Positions 36,056 through 45,981 of a stretch of 64,000 bases of DNA are shown here, piece after piece. Under the pieces are notes generated by a model, which worked only from the letters and a program-made list of their open reading frames with translations, did not search any database and was not told the origin of the DNA. The position numbers and the translations under genes were made by a program. Position 1 is the first letter of the stretch, and every line of letters begins with the position of its first letter. The stretch comes from Motilimonas cestriensis (lineage in GTDB: Bacteria; Pseudomonadota; Gammaproteobacteria; Enterobacterales; CBDFNC01), in the NCBI RefSeq assembly GCF_021295315.1, contig NZ_JAIMJA010000007.1:124001-188000 (forward strand), given 5' to 3'.

Positions 36056-37708
36056 TTAATCAAATAAATCTTGATTATGTGCGGTCCAATTTTGTAAATT
36101 CCATGACACGATTTGGTTGTATCTATCCATAACTCTTTTGGTATCATCATATTCTACAGTTGTTAAGTTTTGTTTTGTTTTAAGCTCACCTACAGCTAAA
36201 CAGTATATAAAGCACTCTATAGCCTGTCGCTTGGGATCTATAGCATTTAAACTTTTAAGTACTAACTGATAAAATGGATGCGACTTATTGATTTGTACGA
36301 TCGTGCCGTAATCAGGGTCAAGCCTAGACTCCCACAAATTAGGTACGGACAAAAAATCTCTGTAGACTATCTTTTTTATTCTAATATCGTTGTTATCATC
36401 ACAAGGAGTATTAGTGTCAACTTGTATAGATCCATTTGTCTTTATAATTTCATCAGTTCGTCTTTTCGTTTCTGCAGGGTCGTCCTGTTCAATGTATGTA
36501 TTTGGATCTTCCTCTTCAATATCAATAACACTATCACTAGCAGATGCACCTTCATTATTTTCAGCTCCTTCAAACTTAGAAGAGCAAAGCTTAAATGCTT
36601 TATTAGCATACTCTTTTGGTATTCGACACTTAAGACTTAAAGCATCTAAAAATTCATCCGGTAACTCTAGGTTTTGTTTTGATACATCAACGTTTAGAAG
36701 CTCATCATGCTCGGTACTGATATCTATTCTTCCACGTAACGTTCTGAGATCTCGGTCTACAATACCTAAATTATCTCCCCAACGAATCAGACGATTATTC
36801 CTATAAATGAAAAAACCTGAATTCGGTAGTGAAACATTATATTCTTTAATTAATTCTCTTTCTTCTTTTTTAAAACCTGCATATGTATGCATCTTTTGTT
36901 GGGGAAAAACAGTTAAATTCAACTTGATTGGGGCAACATCCTTGGGGGCATTGGGCAAAGATAGCGCTTCATCGCTTAATAGTTTACATGGGGTTTTACA
37001 ATCATAATCTGACTCTATAAATCTGTCTAAACTTTGAGTTTTAAACATTATATCTTTTGGAGCAACAACAAACTTTTTATCTTTAATTTGTAGAGAAATT
37101 GATAAGGGTTCTTGTGTACTCCCATTTAAGTATTCAAAATAAATCACACCCAAACGGTCAAGCAATCTTTTTTTAAGTGTATTAACTGTATCATAGTTAT
37201 TTATCTCTGAAATATCTATAACAGTGCCATAATCACAATCAATTAGTAACTGCTTTTGCCCATCACTTACAGCGGTTACAAGTACACCATATTCCTCATT
37301 ATCACGAATTGTTTCCATATCTAATGTCAAACAATCAGAAAAAACACCATTCTTAACACTAAATACTTTTATTCTATCCCCTAAAGAAAGCCCTGCACTT
37401 TTTAGTCCCATACCATATTTAGATAGACTATTTTCTTCATAATCGACTACTGAACCAATATCTAAGGCTTTGCGTATTAAATCATTATCCATTCCTCTCC
37501 CATTATCAATAATTCTTACTCTTGAAATACTCCCCTTTTCAGTGAGAGTTTTATTTTCATGTACATCAATAATTACCCTAATTTCCCCAGCCCCTGCAGC
37601 AACTGAATTATCTATAATATCTTCTATCGCGGCATATGACTTGTAGCCAATGTTAGCCAAACCGACACATAACCGGGCGGCATTAATCTCTCTTGGTTCA
37701 AAACTCAT
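36056..37708 (-). CDS. GHKL (MORC/Hsp90-like) ATPase within the dpt operon
   Basis: 550 residues. GHKL ATP-binding motifs are complete: N-box AAIEDIIDNSVAAGAGEI (29-34 EDIIDN), G1 box DNGRGM (68-73), G2 KYGMGLKSAGLSLG (97-110). The middle (about 180-380) includes a second domain with LPNSGFFIYRNNRLIRWG and GRIDISTEHDELLNVDVSKQ, the transducer-like lobe seen in MORC and MutL/Hsp90 relatives; the C-terminal third is variable. MORC-like ATPases occur in prokaryotic conflict systems as DNA clamps. The gene follows dptH by 12 bp, indicating that it works with the Dpt restriction proteins. Confidence 0.82.
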   Translation of the reverse strand: MSFEPREINAARLCVGLANIGYKSYAAIEDIIDNSVAAGAGEIRVIIDVHENKTLTEKGSISRVRIIDNGRGMDNDLIRKALDIGSVVDYEENSLSKYGMGLKSAGLSLGDRIKVFSVKNGVFSDCLTLDMETIRDNEEYGVLVTAVSDGQKQLLIDCDYGTVIDISEINNYDTVNTLKKRLLDRLGVIYFEYLNGSTQEPLSISLQIKDKKFVVAPKDIMFKTQSLDRFIESDYDCKTPCKLLSDEALSLPNAPKDVAPIKLNLTVFPQQKMHTYAGFKKEERELIKEYNVSLPNSGFFIYRNNRLIRWGDNLGIVDRDLRTLRGRIDISTEHDELLNVDVSKQNLELPDEFLDALSLKCRIPKEYANKAFKLCSSKFEGAENNEGASASDSVIDIEEEDPNTYIEQDDPAETKRRTDEIIKTNGSIQVDTNTPCDDNNDIRIKKIVYRDFLSVPNLWESRLDPDYGTIVQINKSHPFYQLVLKSLNAIDPKRQAIECFIYCLAVGELKTKQNLTTVEYDDTKRVMDRYNQIVSWNLQNWTAHNQDLFD

Positions 37709-37720
37709 TGTTATTCCTTA

Positions 37721-40700
37721 TTATTCTAATACAACTCTTGCACATTGAATTCTAACGAGCTTACCTTCTGATTTAAGGTAAGCATCACCTTTGCCGTTAA
37801 GTACTTCTGCACCTTGCTCATCGAGTATTACACGGCTTTCAGTACCATTTTTAACTCGCAGTGCGAGCTGCGCAGGCAGATTAGAACGTAAGTTTGTGCT
37901 GATTACATCGCCACTGGGTTTTTGTGTGGCAATAATTAAATGAATACCGGCAGCACGAGCTTTTTGAGCTAAGCGCCTAAGCTCACCTTCAATATCCTTT
38001 TTCATGTCTTTATCTGATGTTAAATCGGCGTATTCATCAAGCACCAAAACCCACCAAGGTATACGCTCTTCAGGGGTTACTTTGGCGTTGTAGTCTGGCA
38101 AGGAGCGAACACCTTCCGCTTTAAATTGCGTATAGCGTGATTGCATTTCAGCTACAGCTTGAGTTAATAACTCAAGCGCATCTTCATCATCAAAACCAAT
38201 ACGCCCTATTAAATGTGGGTAACGTTCAAAATCGTTGAGCTCAGTCCCTTTAGGGTCGATTAGCATCAACTTTAGTTCACTTGGCGCGTAATGCTCAACC
38301 ATGCCGTATAAAATAGTATTGAGTGCTTCAGACTTACCGCTACCTGTTGTACCACCAATAAGTAAATGCGGGCAGTTTGAGGATGAGAAATTAAGTTTAA
38401 TTACATCGCCAAAACGGTCTTCACCTAACGGCACCTCAAGCGCATTTTGTGGTCGCTGCCAGTTTGGCCAAATGTCATTTTGGTCTACAAAGTAACGTTG
38501 TTCTTGGCTTTTTGGTACATCAATCGTAATGCAGCCTTTATCTATGCCAAAACCCACATCCTGCTCTTGCTCTAGTTTTAACGCGAGCTTAAGTGATTGC
38601 GATTTGGCAAATACGCTTTCAGGCTTGTCACCTAAGTTTAAACCAACTCTAAATAAAATAGAGGCTGGGCCTTCAATATAAGGTTCAACATTATCGGGTT
38701 TGAGTAACGTAATGTTATGGCTGTAGTAACAATCGATAATTTGCTGATAGATAGCGCTTAAATCGCCCTCACTCATTTTTTTACGTGCCGCTGTTACTAC
38801 CATATCTAAGTTGTTTGTATTTGCCTCTTTAACTTCTGTAGGGTTTGTTTGCTCTGCACTTTTACTATTGCTACTAGGTGGTGATATATCGTCTAATGCG
38901 GTAATTTTTGTACCTTGCGTTTTTGTAAGCTCAGTTTGCTCGTCAGCTTTGGCGTTTTGTTCAAGTACAACTTTTTGCGTTGTTGCGCTTTTAGTTAAAA
39001 TATATTGCGCATCAATATGGTGTAATTTAGCAGGAGTTAAATCGGCTAATAAATTCTGCATTGGGGTTTTAACCCAGTGAGATAAATTGCCCGCTGGTAG
39101 CTCTACTTTGAGTATGTTGTGCACTTTTAAGAATGATGCTTTTGTAAAGTCGCGATCTTCCACATTTACAAATAAAAAGCCTGCTGGGTAACCTACAAGT
39201 TCTGCAAGTTCATAATCGCCTTGTAGCCACTGCGCACTGCGTTGCTCAATGCTATTGAAGTATCCCTCTTTATAAACTTTATAAAGTTTGTACTTATCAA
39301 TTTGCATTAATACTTGGCGCATGAATAAGCCACGGTATAAATGCCCTGCCAGCGTTTTCTGCCCTAGGAGCGCTTCAAAATATTGCTTTAGTTCTTTGGC
39401 TTGCTCAACTCCTTTACTGTGCGTTTGCCGCTTTCCTGTTTTAACTTCAACAGGCAGTAAAATCATTTTCTGGTCTTTAAAACCAACAAATAGAATATCG
39501 TCTGAAATGACCCCTTTTTTAAAACCTTGCGCATGACGCGATAAGTCGCTATCAGCCATATTTAACCCTAAGTTACCTGCCACGCGAATAACCTCAGCAA
39601 TAGAAAGTGGTACCCACGTAATATCAGAGTCTGCAACTAAACAATTTACGTATTTATAGGCACAAATAATGCCTCGCTTTTCTTTTCGTTCGTTGTCATT
39701 TGCCGTGACTAGGTTTAACAACCATTCACCATTAAAAGCATTAAACTCCTCGATAATACCGCCATCGTCATTTTCGAGTACTTTGTGGTATAAATCTGTT
39801 TGCTTAGTTACGGTTATTGCATCGTAATTAACTGAGTTTGTGTAATTATCGGAATAGTGAATAAGCACCATGTTCTTCTGGTCTTTAAAAAAATCTAACG
39901 TTACTTTAGGATCAATTATTGTAGTCCATATTGAGTTTTCGTAGGAGCGCTCTAGTAGCCTTTTAAAGTTTTCAGTAACCACGAGGGCTTGAGATCTAGA
40001 CCCGCTGTATTCATCATAGTAGTTCTTTGCAGGTTTGATTAGTCCGCTATATTTTGCAATAAGCTTTAACTGTGGAGCACTATCAACATCAATGCCTTTT
40101 AGGCCAAAAGATGTGTAATAGCTACCATTTTTGTTTGCTGCTGACTCACCTGGCATTAAGCCATGACATACAACACCGGTTTCTTGTTTTAATATGTCAA
40201 CATCGGTTGCTTTCACGCGTTCGTTATTTTTAAAGAACGACATGTGTGCATAGTTCTGCTCTTTTTGGCCTTTTTCGTGCTCGAATTTACTGTACGTTAA
40301 ACGCGTTCTAAGTAAATCAATGATGCTATCGGCCTGCTCGCGAGCAGCGCCTTTGTTTAACTCACAGAGCTCTTTTAAGTCATCATAGCTTGCCATTTCA
40401 GCAAATCTGTCAAACCAGGTATAACACTGCGCTTCGTCGTATAAATTCACATGAATATTGGTAACTTTATTTTTTTTGAGTTTGATGTAGTCAATCAGGC
40501 CTAAAAATAGCTCTTTATTTTTCTGATTATTGACAGAGTTAATAATTAGTGTTGTTTTACTACCGGCTACAAATAAATGTTTAAAGGCAGTTGTGAACTT
40601 GCCTACTTTGTCTTTAACAAGCGTACGTACAAAGTCATAGCTACTTTCTTGTTGTGGAACAAGTTTTGACCAGAATACATTCTCTTTTTCGGCGTGGTTA

Positions 40701-42790
40701 TACGAAAAATCATGCGTAGGGTCGTACACGAATGGTAAAAGTCCTTGGGCAGTTAAGCGCTGAATAGTAACTGGCGGTAATTTTTTAAAGCTGCCTGTTG
40801 CCTCTTTATCTTTACTTAATACGTCTGCCAAGTTGCAATTATAAGCAAGCACTAGTGGATGATATGGCGTAATATATGTTTGCTCATCAAAATCTGCAAA
40901 GCCAATATTCACAAGTAACTTATGCTGATCTAAAAGTGGCGCATCATAGGGTATTTCATCAATAGTGATTTGATAGATTTCAACAATTTGTAAGGCAAGC
41001 GCTCTAATTTTCACACCCCAGCCTGATAAACTTAACAACGATTTTTTATGTGTTAAATAATCAAATAAATCCCGGTAAGCAAAGTATAAATCAGCATAAT
41101 GTGATTCTAAGTCTTGTAGTTTAATATCATGGCCATTCGTAAGCTTAGCTAAAGTTAAGCTATCCAATAACTCCGCTTCATTTTGCAATAGCGTTAGCCG
41201 CTTAGCTTTAGGTGCGACTTCTTTCCCGTCAATAAGTACTTTATTTTTACTACGGTTGAATTGCCCGAAGTATTCATCATTAAATAAATGATTAAAGCGC
41301 CCTTGGTCTAACAATAAAGGCAATGACAAAGTATCGGTAGATACTTCACCTTCAACATTAAATGTTAATTGGCTAATCGAGCCTTGTACGATAAAGCTTA
41401 TTTCATCCGATTCAGTTGCTAGCTTTTTAAAATCAACAATACCTACAGCATCCGAATCAAACACTTGATTATTTTCTGACAGAATACTGGTATTTGTTAA
41501 ATTACTTATTTGTAATGACTGCTCATCAGTTTGCAACGTTAACCATTGTTTTACAGGATCAACTAAGTATATGTGCTTAAATCCGTCTATGTGAAAATCA
41601 TTTCCACTAATTACTAACACTTTGAAATTATGAGTTTCTTTTGGTTTTTCGGTTTTTACACGAAAGTTAAAGTAGCGAGCTTTCCCGTCGAAACTACTTG
41701 TAAGAACAGCTCTACTTCTTATTCCGCCTAGGTTTTTAATCGTTAAATCAATATTTGGAAGTTCTTTATTTTGTTGTACTTTACAAGAACTATCTTTTAA
41801 CTTTTGATTTATAAAACAAAGCTCTAATTCAAATATATGCTGTTCTGGCTCTAATATTAATATTAGGTGTTGTTCTCTGATTCCAGCCCCTTTTTCTGAC
41901 TTTGCTCTGGCGAGTAGCTCAATGTAAGGAGCTTTAACACTTTCCAGCTCTAGCAGATTAGTTCGGTTTTTTTGTTGCTCGGTGAAACATTCACCAATAT
42001 CTAGGCTTTCTTTGTATTTTTCTATATTACCTTCAGGGAAGTGCTCTTTTATAAATTTTTCGCCAAAATCTAAAGCAGCAAGTTTGTCATGTAGTTCGTT
42101 AGGAAAATGATGAGTAATAAAATCAAGTTTTTCGCTCAGTGCTTTATTTTCTTTCAACCTATCTGTAATACTTTCTTTCTGATCCCAACCTTCCTTAGTG
42201 AGCTGATCATCTTTGAGTAATCCAATTTCTGGAAATTGTAAGTCACCATCTGCAATTGCATAGTAAAGTTTTTCAAAGCCAAACATAGTGGCCTCGTCCT
42301 CAACTATTTCATCAAAATGATAATCAAGTAAACACTCAGAAACTCTCGCTTTTTCGTTAGTTTGATCTATTTCTTTATGTAGCAATAGTTTGATGTTCTT
42401 TGGATCCCAAACAACGCCAGGCTGAGCAACATCTTCGGTCGAGTTTTTTAACGTATCGAGCATAGAATTATGGATGATTAATAAAGCAGTGCCTTTTGCT
42501 TCCCCCTCCATAGCTGATACAACATCACGTAAATGGGCAATATAATTCTCTGTAAAGTTTTCACCTTCATATACTGGAATTAATTCAACATTGCCGTACT
42601 GTACTGTCTTTAACTCAATGCCTTTTATAACCACACTCTTATCTGTAATTTTCATGAAGGCTTGATATAGTGCAAAACCCTTATCACTATCAGGACTTGT
42701 GAACTGATAACGAAAACCAACTTTTAATTCTTCAGCTGCCCAAATATTAAAGTGATAAACCAAAAAATCTTCAAACTGTTTTTCTAACAT
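37721..42790 (-). CDS. dptH: DptH (DndH), FtsK/HerA-type ATPase of phosphorothioation-dependent restriction
   Basis: About 1689 residues from the ATG at 42790, which has GGAG 9 nt upstream; a GTG at 42811 would give 1696. The last third holds an FtsK-type motor: Walker A GGTTGSGKSEALNTILYGM (about 1479-1487), Walker B WWVLVLDEYADL (about 1575), LIIATQKPSGDVISTNLRSN and RVKNGTESRVILDEQGAEVL. The N-terminal two thirds are unlike FtsK and specific to DptH, with FEDFLVYHFNIWA at the start. It drives DNA translocation or unwinding in cutting unmodified DNA. Overlaps the dptG end by 20 bp. Confidence 0.92.
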   Translation of the reverse strand: MLEKQFEDFLVYHFNIWAAEELKVGFRYQFTSPDSDKGFALYQAFMKITDKSVVIKGIELKTVQYGNVELIPVYEGENFTENYIAHLRDVVSAMEGEAKGTALLIIHNSMLDTLKNSTEDVAQPGVVWDPKNIKLLLHKEIDQTNEKARVSECLLDYHFDEIVEDEATMFGFEKLYYAIADGDLQFPEIGLLKDDQLTKEGWDQKESITDRLKENKALSEKLDFITHHFPNELHDKLAALDFGEKFIKEHFPEGNIEKYKESLDIGECFTEQQKNRTNLLELESVKAPYIELLARAKSEKGAGIREQHLILILEPEQHIFELELCFINQKLKDSSCKVQQNKELPNIDLTIKNLGGIRSRAVLTSSFDGKARYFNFRVKTEKPKETHNFKVLVISGNDFHIDGFKHIYLVDPVKQWLTLQTDEQSLQISNLTNTSILSENNQVFDSDAVGIVDFKKLATESDEISFIVQGSISQLTFNVEGEVSTDTLSLPLLLDQGRFNHLFNDEYFGQFNRSKNKVLIDGKEVAPKAKRLTLLQNEAELLDSLTLAKLTNGHDIKLQDLESHYADLYFAYRDLFDYLTHKKSLLSLSGWGVKIRALALQIVEIYQITIDEIPYDAPLLDQHKLLVNIGFADFDEQTYITPYHPLVLAYNCNLADVLSKDKEATGSFKKLPPVTIQRLTAQGLLPFVYDPTHDFSYNHAEKENVFWSKLVPQQESSYDFVRTLVKDKVGKFTTAFKHLFVAGSKTTLIINSVNNQKNKELFLGLIDYIKLKKNKVTNIHVNLYDEAQCYTWFDRFAEMASYDDLKELCELNKGAAREQADSIIDLLRTRLTYSKFEHEKGQKEQNYAHMSFFKNNERVKATDVDILKQETGVVCHGLMPGESAANKNGSYYTSFGLKGIDVDSAPQLKLIAKYSGLIKPAKNYYDEYSGSRSQALVVTENFKRLLERSYENSIWTTIIDPKVTLDFFKDQKNMVLIHYSDNYTNSVNYDAITVTKQTDLYHKVLENDDGGIIEEFNAFNGEWLLNLVTANDNERKEKRGIICAYKYVNCLVADSDITWVPLSIAEVIRVAGNLGLNMADSDLSRHAQGFKKGVISDDILFVGFKDQKMILLPVEVKTGKRQTHSKGVEQAKELKQYFEALLGQKTLAGHLYRGLFMRQVLMQIDKYKLYKVYKEGYFNSIEQRSAQWLQGDYELAELVGYPAGFLFVNVEDRDFTKASFLKVHNILKVELPAGNLSHWVKTPMQNLLADLTPAKLHHIDAQYILTKSATTQKVVLEQNAKADEQTELTKTQGTKITALDDISPPSSNSKSAEQTNPTEVKEANTNNLDMVVTAARKKMSEGDLSAIYQQIIDCYYSHNITLLKPDNVEPYIEGPASILFRVGLNLGDKPESVFAKSQSLKLALKLEQEQDVGFGIDKGCITIDVPKSQEQRYFVDQNDIWPNWQRPQNALEVPLGEDRFGDVIKLNFSSSNCPHLLIGGTTGSGKSEALNTILYGMVEHYAPSELKLMLIDPKGTELNDFERYPHLIGRIGFDDEDALELLTQAVAEMQSRYTQFKAEGVRSLPDYNAKVTPEERIPWWVLVLDEYADLTSDKDMKKDIEGELRRLAQKARAAGIHLIIATQKPSGDVISTNLRSNLPAQLALRVKNGTESRVILDEQGAEVLNGKGDAYLKSEGKLVRIQCARVVLE

Positions 42791-44093
42791 ATACTGCATC
42801 TCCGCTATCACTCATTCGTTCCACGTTACCCATTCGCTCATAAAAACCGATTAATGATTGCTGGCTTTGTTTATCAAAATAAACACCTCTCGCTTCAAAC
42901 TCTTTAATTATTTCGTGAAAACGTAATCTTTCTCGCTCCCCAATAGCAAGGTTTGTCAGTAGAACTATGTAATCTTGGTTAAACGTAAGCACTTGTCCCG
43001 CGCGTCCTCGGCGCTGAATAAATGGGTCAAGAATGTTACCCAACGTTCCTTTAACTACGGTGTCGTTATATTCAGTTAAGCGTCCTTTTTTATTATCGAA
43101 CTGAGCATGTGATAAGCTAAGTAACTGGTTTAATACTTCTTTTTTATCGCTAGAATCTAACCATCTTTGCTCAATGTTGTACCATTTTCGTTGCATTCGA
43201 TCTTCTACAAAATTATGACCAAATTGATTCAGCTTAGTAACGTCAATTTCGCTAATAGATTCAAATAGCTGCCAAAGGGGTTTAACTTCCCCTTTTACTT
43301 GTATAGCCTCATTCATAAACAAGTATGGAAATAGGTACTCTAGATATTCATGAAGCTGGCTATAACCAAAATTTTTGACTTGTGAACGTTCGTCGCTTGC
43401 CTTTTCATTATCAACAATGAAAAAGCAGGGCTTGCTTGTCGGTGCACCGCTAGCCCAGTTTTTAATATTCAGCGCCATTTGCGAAATATATAAAAATCCA
43501 TATAGGCGAATAACAGAATTAAAGTTACTGAGTAAGTAGTGAGGTCTTTTATTTAAAAAGTCTAAGTCCTTTTTAAACAGTTCACTTAAAAATGGTAAAT
43601 AGGCTGGTTCTGTCTTCTGGGATGCTTTTGTTTTACCTGATACATAAAAACTATCAAATTCAGATTTTATTTCTCTTTCTATAAAATTCAAGTCATTGAT
43701 TGAAGAGCTTTCTAGCCTTAAACCATTTAATAGACCAACATACATGTCTCCTAACTTTCTGCTATTTGTGTCTACTTCATTTTTAAGCGCTTTAAAAATG
43801 AGAAGCTCTGGCGATATTTCAAAAAAATTTTCTTTTTCAAAATACATTTTTTCTAGCACATACCAAAATTCCGATTCATCTAATTTTGTTGAAAACCTCT
43901 GCTTACATAACTTTTTAAAATCATCCACATTTCCGGTAATTAGTGACTTACCATATAGAATATGTACGAAATACCCCAACACTGTATCCCAACAAAATTT
44001 ATAGTGTTTATCTTTTGTTCTTAAAGGTAAAAATGTATTAAATGCATTATTGTTTGGTGACGTTAAAGTTTCTTTTATCATTTTATAGTCCAC
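42771..44093 (-). CDS. dptG: DptG (DndG), phosphorothioation-dependent restriction protein
   Basis: 440 residues, middle gene of the dptFGH order. The family has no simple catalytic motif; identification is by size, place between dptF and dptH, and the typical C-terminal region with FIQRRGRAGQVLTFNQDYIV and GERERLRFHEIIKEFEARGV and then YFD. It has overlaps at both ends (11 bp with dptF, 20 or 41 bp with dptH depending on the dptH start), so the three proteins are made in fixed ratio. DptFGH together restrict DNA that lacks phosphorothioates. Confidence 0.88.
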   Translation of the reverse strand: MDYKMIKETLTSPNNNAFNTFLPLRTKDKHYKFCWDTVLGYFVHILYGKSLITGNVDDFKKLCKQRFSTKLDESEFWYVLEKMYFEKENFFEISPELLIFKALKNEVDTNSRKLGDMYVGLLNGLRLESSSINDLNFIEREIKSEFDSFYVSGKTKASQKTEPAYLPFLSELFKKDLDFLNKRPHYLLSNFNSVIRLYGFLYISQMALNIKNWASGAPTSKPCFFIVDNEKASDERSQVKNFGYSQLHEYLEYLFPYLFMNEAIQVKGEVKPLWQLFESISEIDVTKLNQFGHNFVEDRMQRKWYNIEQRWLDSSDKKEVLNQLLSLSHAQFDNKKGRLTEYNDTVVKGTLGNILDPFIQRRGRAGQVLTFNQDYIVLLTNLAIGERERLRFHEIIKEFEARGVYFDKQSQQSLIGFYERMGNVERMSDSGDAVYVRKTV

Positions 44094-45675
44094 TCACTTC
44101 AAACTCTTCGTTATCAACATTTTTGATAGTGAAGTGTTTACTTTCTTTAATAATATGTAACGTTGCAACTTTATTTGCCACTTGTGCAATTTCATCTATC
44201 AATTCATCTAAGAGTACAACTGTATTTTTATCGTGTTTATTAGGACGGTAACCATCAGAAATTCTTTCCATTAAGTGTAATAAATTAATGTTTACTGGGA
44301 TTGCTAATGAGTGTTCTTGAACATTAATAAAAGCTGTGAAACTTGCAGAAGACTTTGGTGAAAAGTTTGAAATACTCTTTATATCAGCCTTAACATCCAA
44401 CTTTGAAACTAACTGAAAGCCGTTTAGCTCAGATATTAAATAATGATTTTTATCTAAATTTGGCGCATTGCGGTTATTGTATTTTCGTATAGCGCTGCGG
44501 ATTGTATTGTTATAAAATAATTTAATCTGTTTTTTATGTTCTAAGCTACCATTGAAGTCTCTGTGCAACTGATAGACTGTAACGTATTGCTCAATTAGAG
44601 TTTCATTGAAGTCATGCTCGAATTTACTATGATAATTATTAGAAAATTCATATCCTTTAATAATATAGAATAAACGCAAGTAAGATAGACTGCTTTCTAG
44701 CGACTCAACCCCTAATATTTTTAAACACTCTTTAAACTCAGAAAACTCTTGATCTGGAAGATGTAGATCATTTGCTAGTATAAACCGATCAATTTTTTTT
44801 GTTCTTAAATGCGCAGGATCAAATTCAATTACTTTATTTGCCAACTCATTATCGCCACCTGAAAAAATATTATCGAAGAGGTAACCAGGCCCAGCTAAGA
44901 GCATAAAAACAAAATCGAGCAATGCACGAGCAGTTAAGAATTGATCACGAATTAGGCGGGCTTTAAAAAGTAACACTATTATATTTTTTTGTACTTCTGG
45001 GATACATAAAATCTCATAGTTAGCTTGGAGCCTTTTACTCGCTTGGCTGGTTTGCTCTAGTTTTTCTTTATCAAAAATCTGGCGAATAATATTGTCATCA
45101 TTTGCTGTCAGTTTTTGTAATAGTTTTTGCGCAAACTCAGAAGTATATCCCCCTTCACCGATAAAGAATTTAGGGTAATCTTCAAAATTTATAAAAGTTA
45201 CATCTTCGGTTGAAATATTGTTTGAGAGGTAATTTTTTATTACATCTTTGAACTTTTCGTTTGAGCCCTCTTCAGCATAATTTCCTAGCATACCGGTGTT
45301 AATACCAACGATCAGTGGCATGGTGCCAGACTCAAATTCGTCAAACACTTTATCTAAAGTTTGAATTGCATTCTCACGGGGATCGAAGCTGTGTGTTGCA
45401 TCTAAGTGGAAGTGAGCTCGATTACTAAAACGCTTCTTACAATCAGTCAGTATTTCTGATTTACCATCACCACTACTACCACACAAAAACAAAACTTCAG
45501 GTTTATTGGATGAAAAACTAGAAATTTTCTTCTCCACATCAATAGCTATTGGCATCTTGATGTACAAATATTCCTTTACATCATCAAGTTGGTTTTTATT
45601 TTTACTGTCTCGCTCTGTAGACACAGCATAGGGTGATGACTTGGATAAAACGCTGAGGGCTTCTTTTAAGCGCAT
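44083..45675 (-). CDS. dptF: DptF (DndF), ATPase of phosphorothioation-dependent restriction
   Basis: 530 residues. Walker A GSSGDGKS at 66-73 (VLFLCGSSGDGKSEIL); N-terminal block EALSVLSKSSPYAVSTERD; later FHLDATHSFDPRENAIQTLD and LIVGINTGMLGNYAEEGSNE match DptF. First gene of the minus-strand dptFGH operon that also includes the GHKL ATPase and GIY-YIG gene. No strong ribosome-binding site is seen at 45675. Upstream lie a degraded REP and a decayed copy of its own 5' end (45815-45981), so the promoter region has been rearranged. Confidence 0.92.
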   Translation of the reverse strand: MRLKEALSVLSKSSPYAVSTERDSKNKNQLDDVKEYLYIKMPIAIDVEKKISSFSSNKPEVLFLCGSSGDGKSEILTDCKKRFSNRAHFHLDATHSFDPRENAIQTLDKVFDEFESGTMPLIVGINTGMLGNYAEEGSNEKFKDVIKNYLSNNISTEDVTFINFEDYPKFFIGEGGYTSEFAQKLLQKLTANDDNIIRQIFDKEKLEQTSQASKRLQANYEILCIPEVQKNIIVLLFKARLIRDQFLTARALLDFVFMLLAGPGYLFDNIFSGGDNELANKVIEFDPAHLRTKKIDRFILANDLHLPDQEFSEFKECLKILGVESLESSLSYLRLFYIIKGYEFSNNYHSKFEHDFNETLIEQYVTVYQLHRDFNGSLEHKKQIKLFYNNTIRSAIRKYNNRNAPNLDKNHYLISELNGFQLVSKLDVKADIKSISNFSPKSSASFTAFINVQEHSLAIPVNINLLHLMERISDGYRPNKHDKNTVVLLDELIDEIAQVANKVATLHIIKESKHFTIKNVDNEEFEVSGL

Positions 45676-45693
45676 AAACTAGATTCCATTAAT

Positions 45694-45717
45694 AACGGCT
45701 TAAACTAACCGCTCCTG
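45694..45717. repeat. Degraded REP element upstream of dptF
   Basis: Minus strand reads CAGGAGCGGTTAGTTTAAGC then CG, an imperfect form of GTAGGAGCGGCTTTTAAGCC. It separates the dptF start from the dptF remnant and may mark the recombination joint. Confidence 0.5.
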
Positions 45718-45814
45718 GTTGATTTTTATACTTAGTGTCTATTCCCGACTTACCACTCCACTACCACCACACGGCGTTATTCAGGCAAGTAACTTTCATA
45801 TTGGTTGAAGTTAA

Positions 45815-45981
45815 ACCTAAAAATATCTCTTCAAAATCCGCTCCAAGATTAATAGTCATATTAAGATATTTTTTCCTCGACTAGCTCAGTAGACGGCATT
45901 GAATTTCAATCTGCTGAAACGGCGTAAGGTGATGATTTGGACATCACGCTTAAAGCGGTACGAAGATTCAAAAATGTTCAC
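45815..45981 (-). pseudogene. Remnant 5' end of a second, divergent dptF
   Basis: On the minus strand, 45926-45976 translates (after a TTG in place of ATG) as L-N-L-R-T-ALSVMSKSSPYAVSAD then stop, against MRLKEALSVLSKSSPYAVST of the intact gene: 14 of 19 residues from position 3 are identical. DNA differs at many synonymous sites, so this is a diverged homologue, not a recent duplication. Continuing left, MPSTELVEEKIS resembles MPIAIDVEKKIS, and after a frameshift GADFEEIFLGLTS resembles KPEVLFLCGSS just before Walker A. Several stops and deletions make it non-functional. The first block is solid; the rest is suggestive. Confidence 0.7.
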
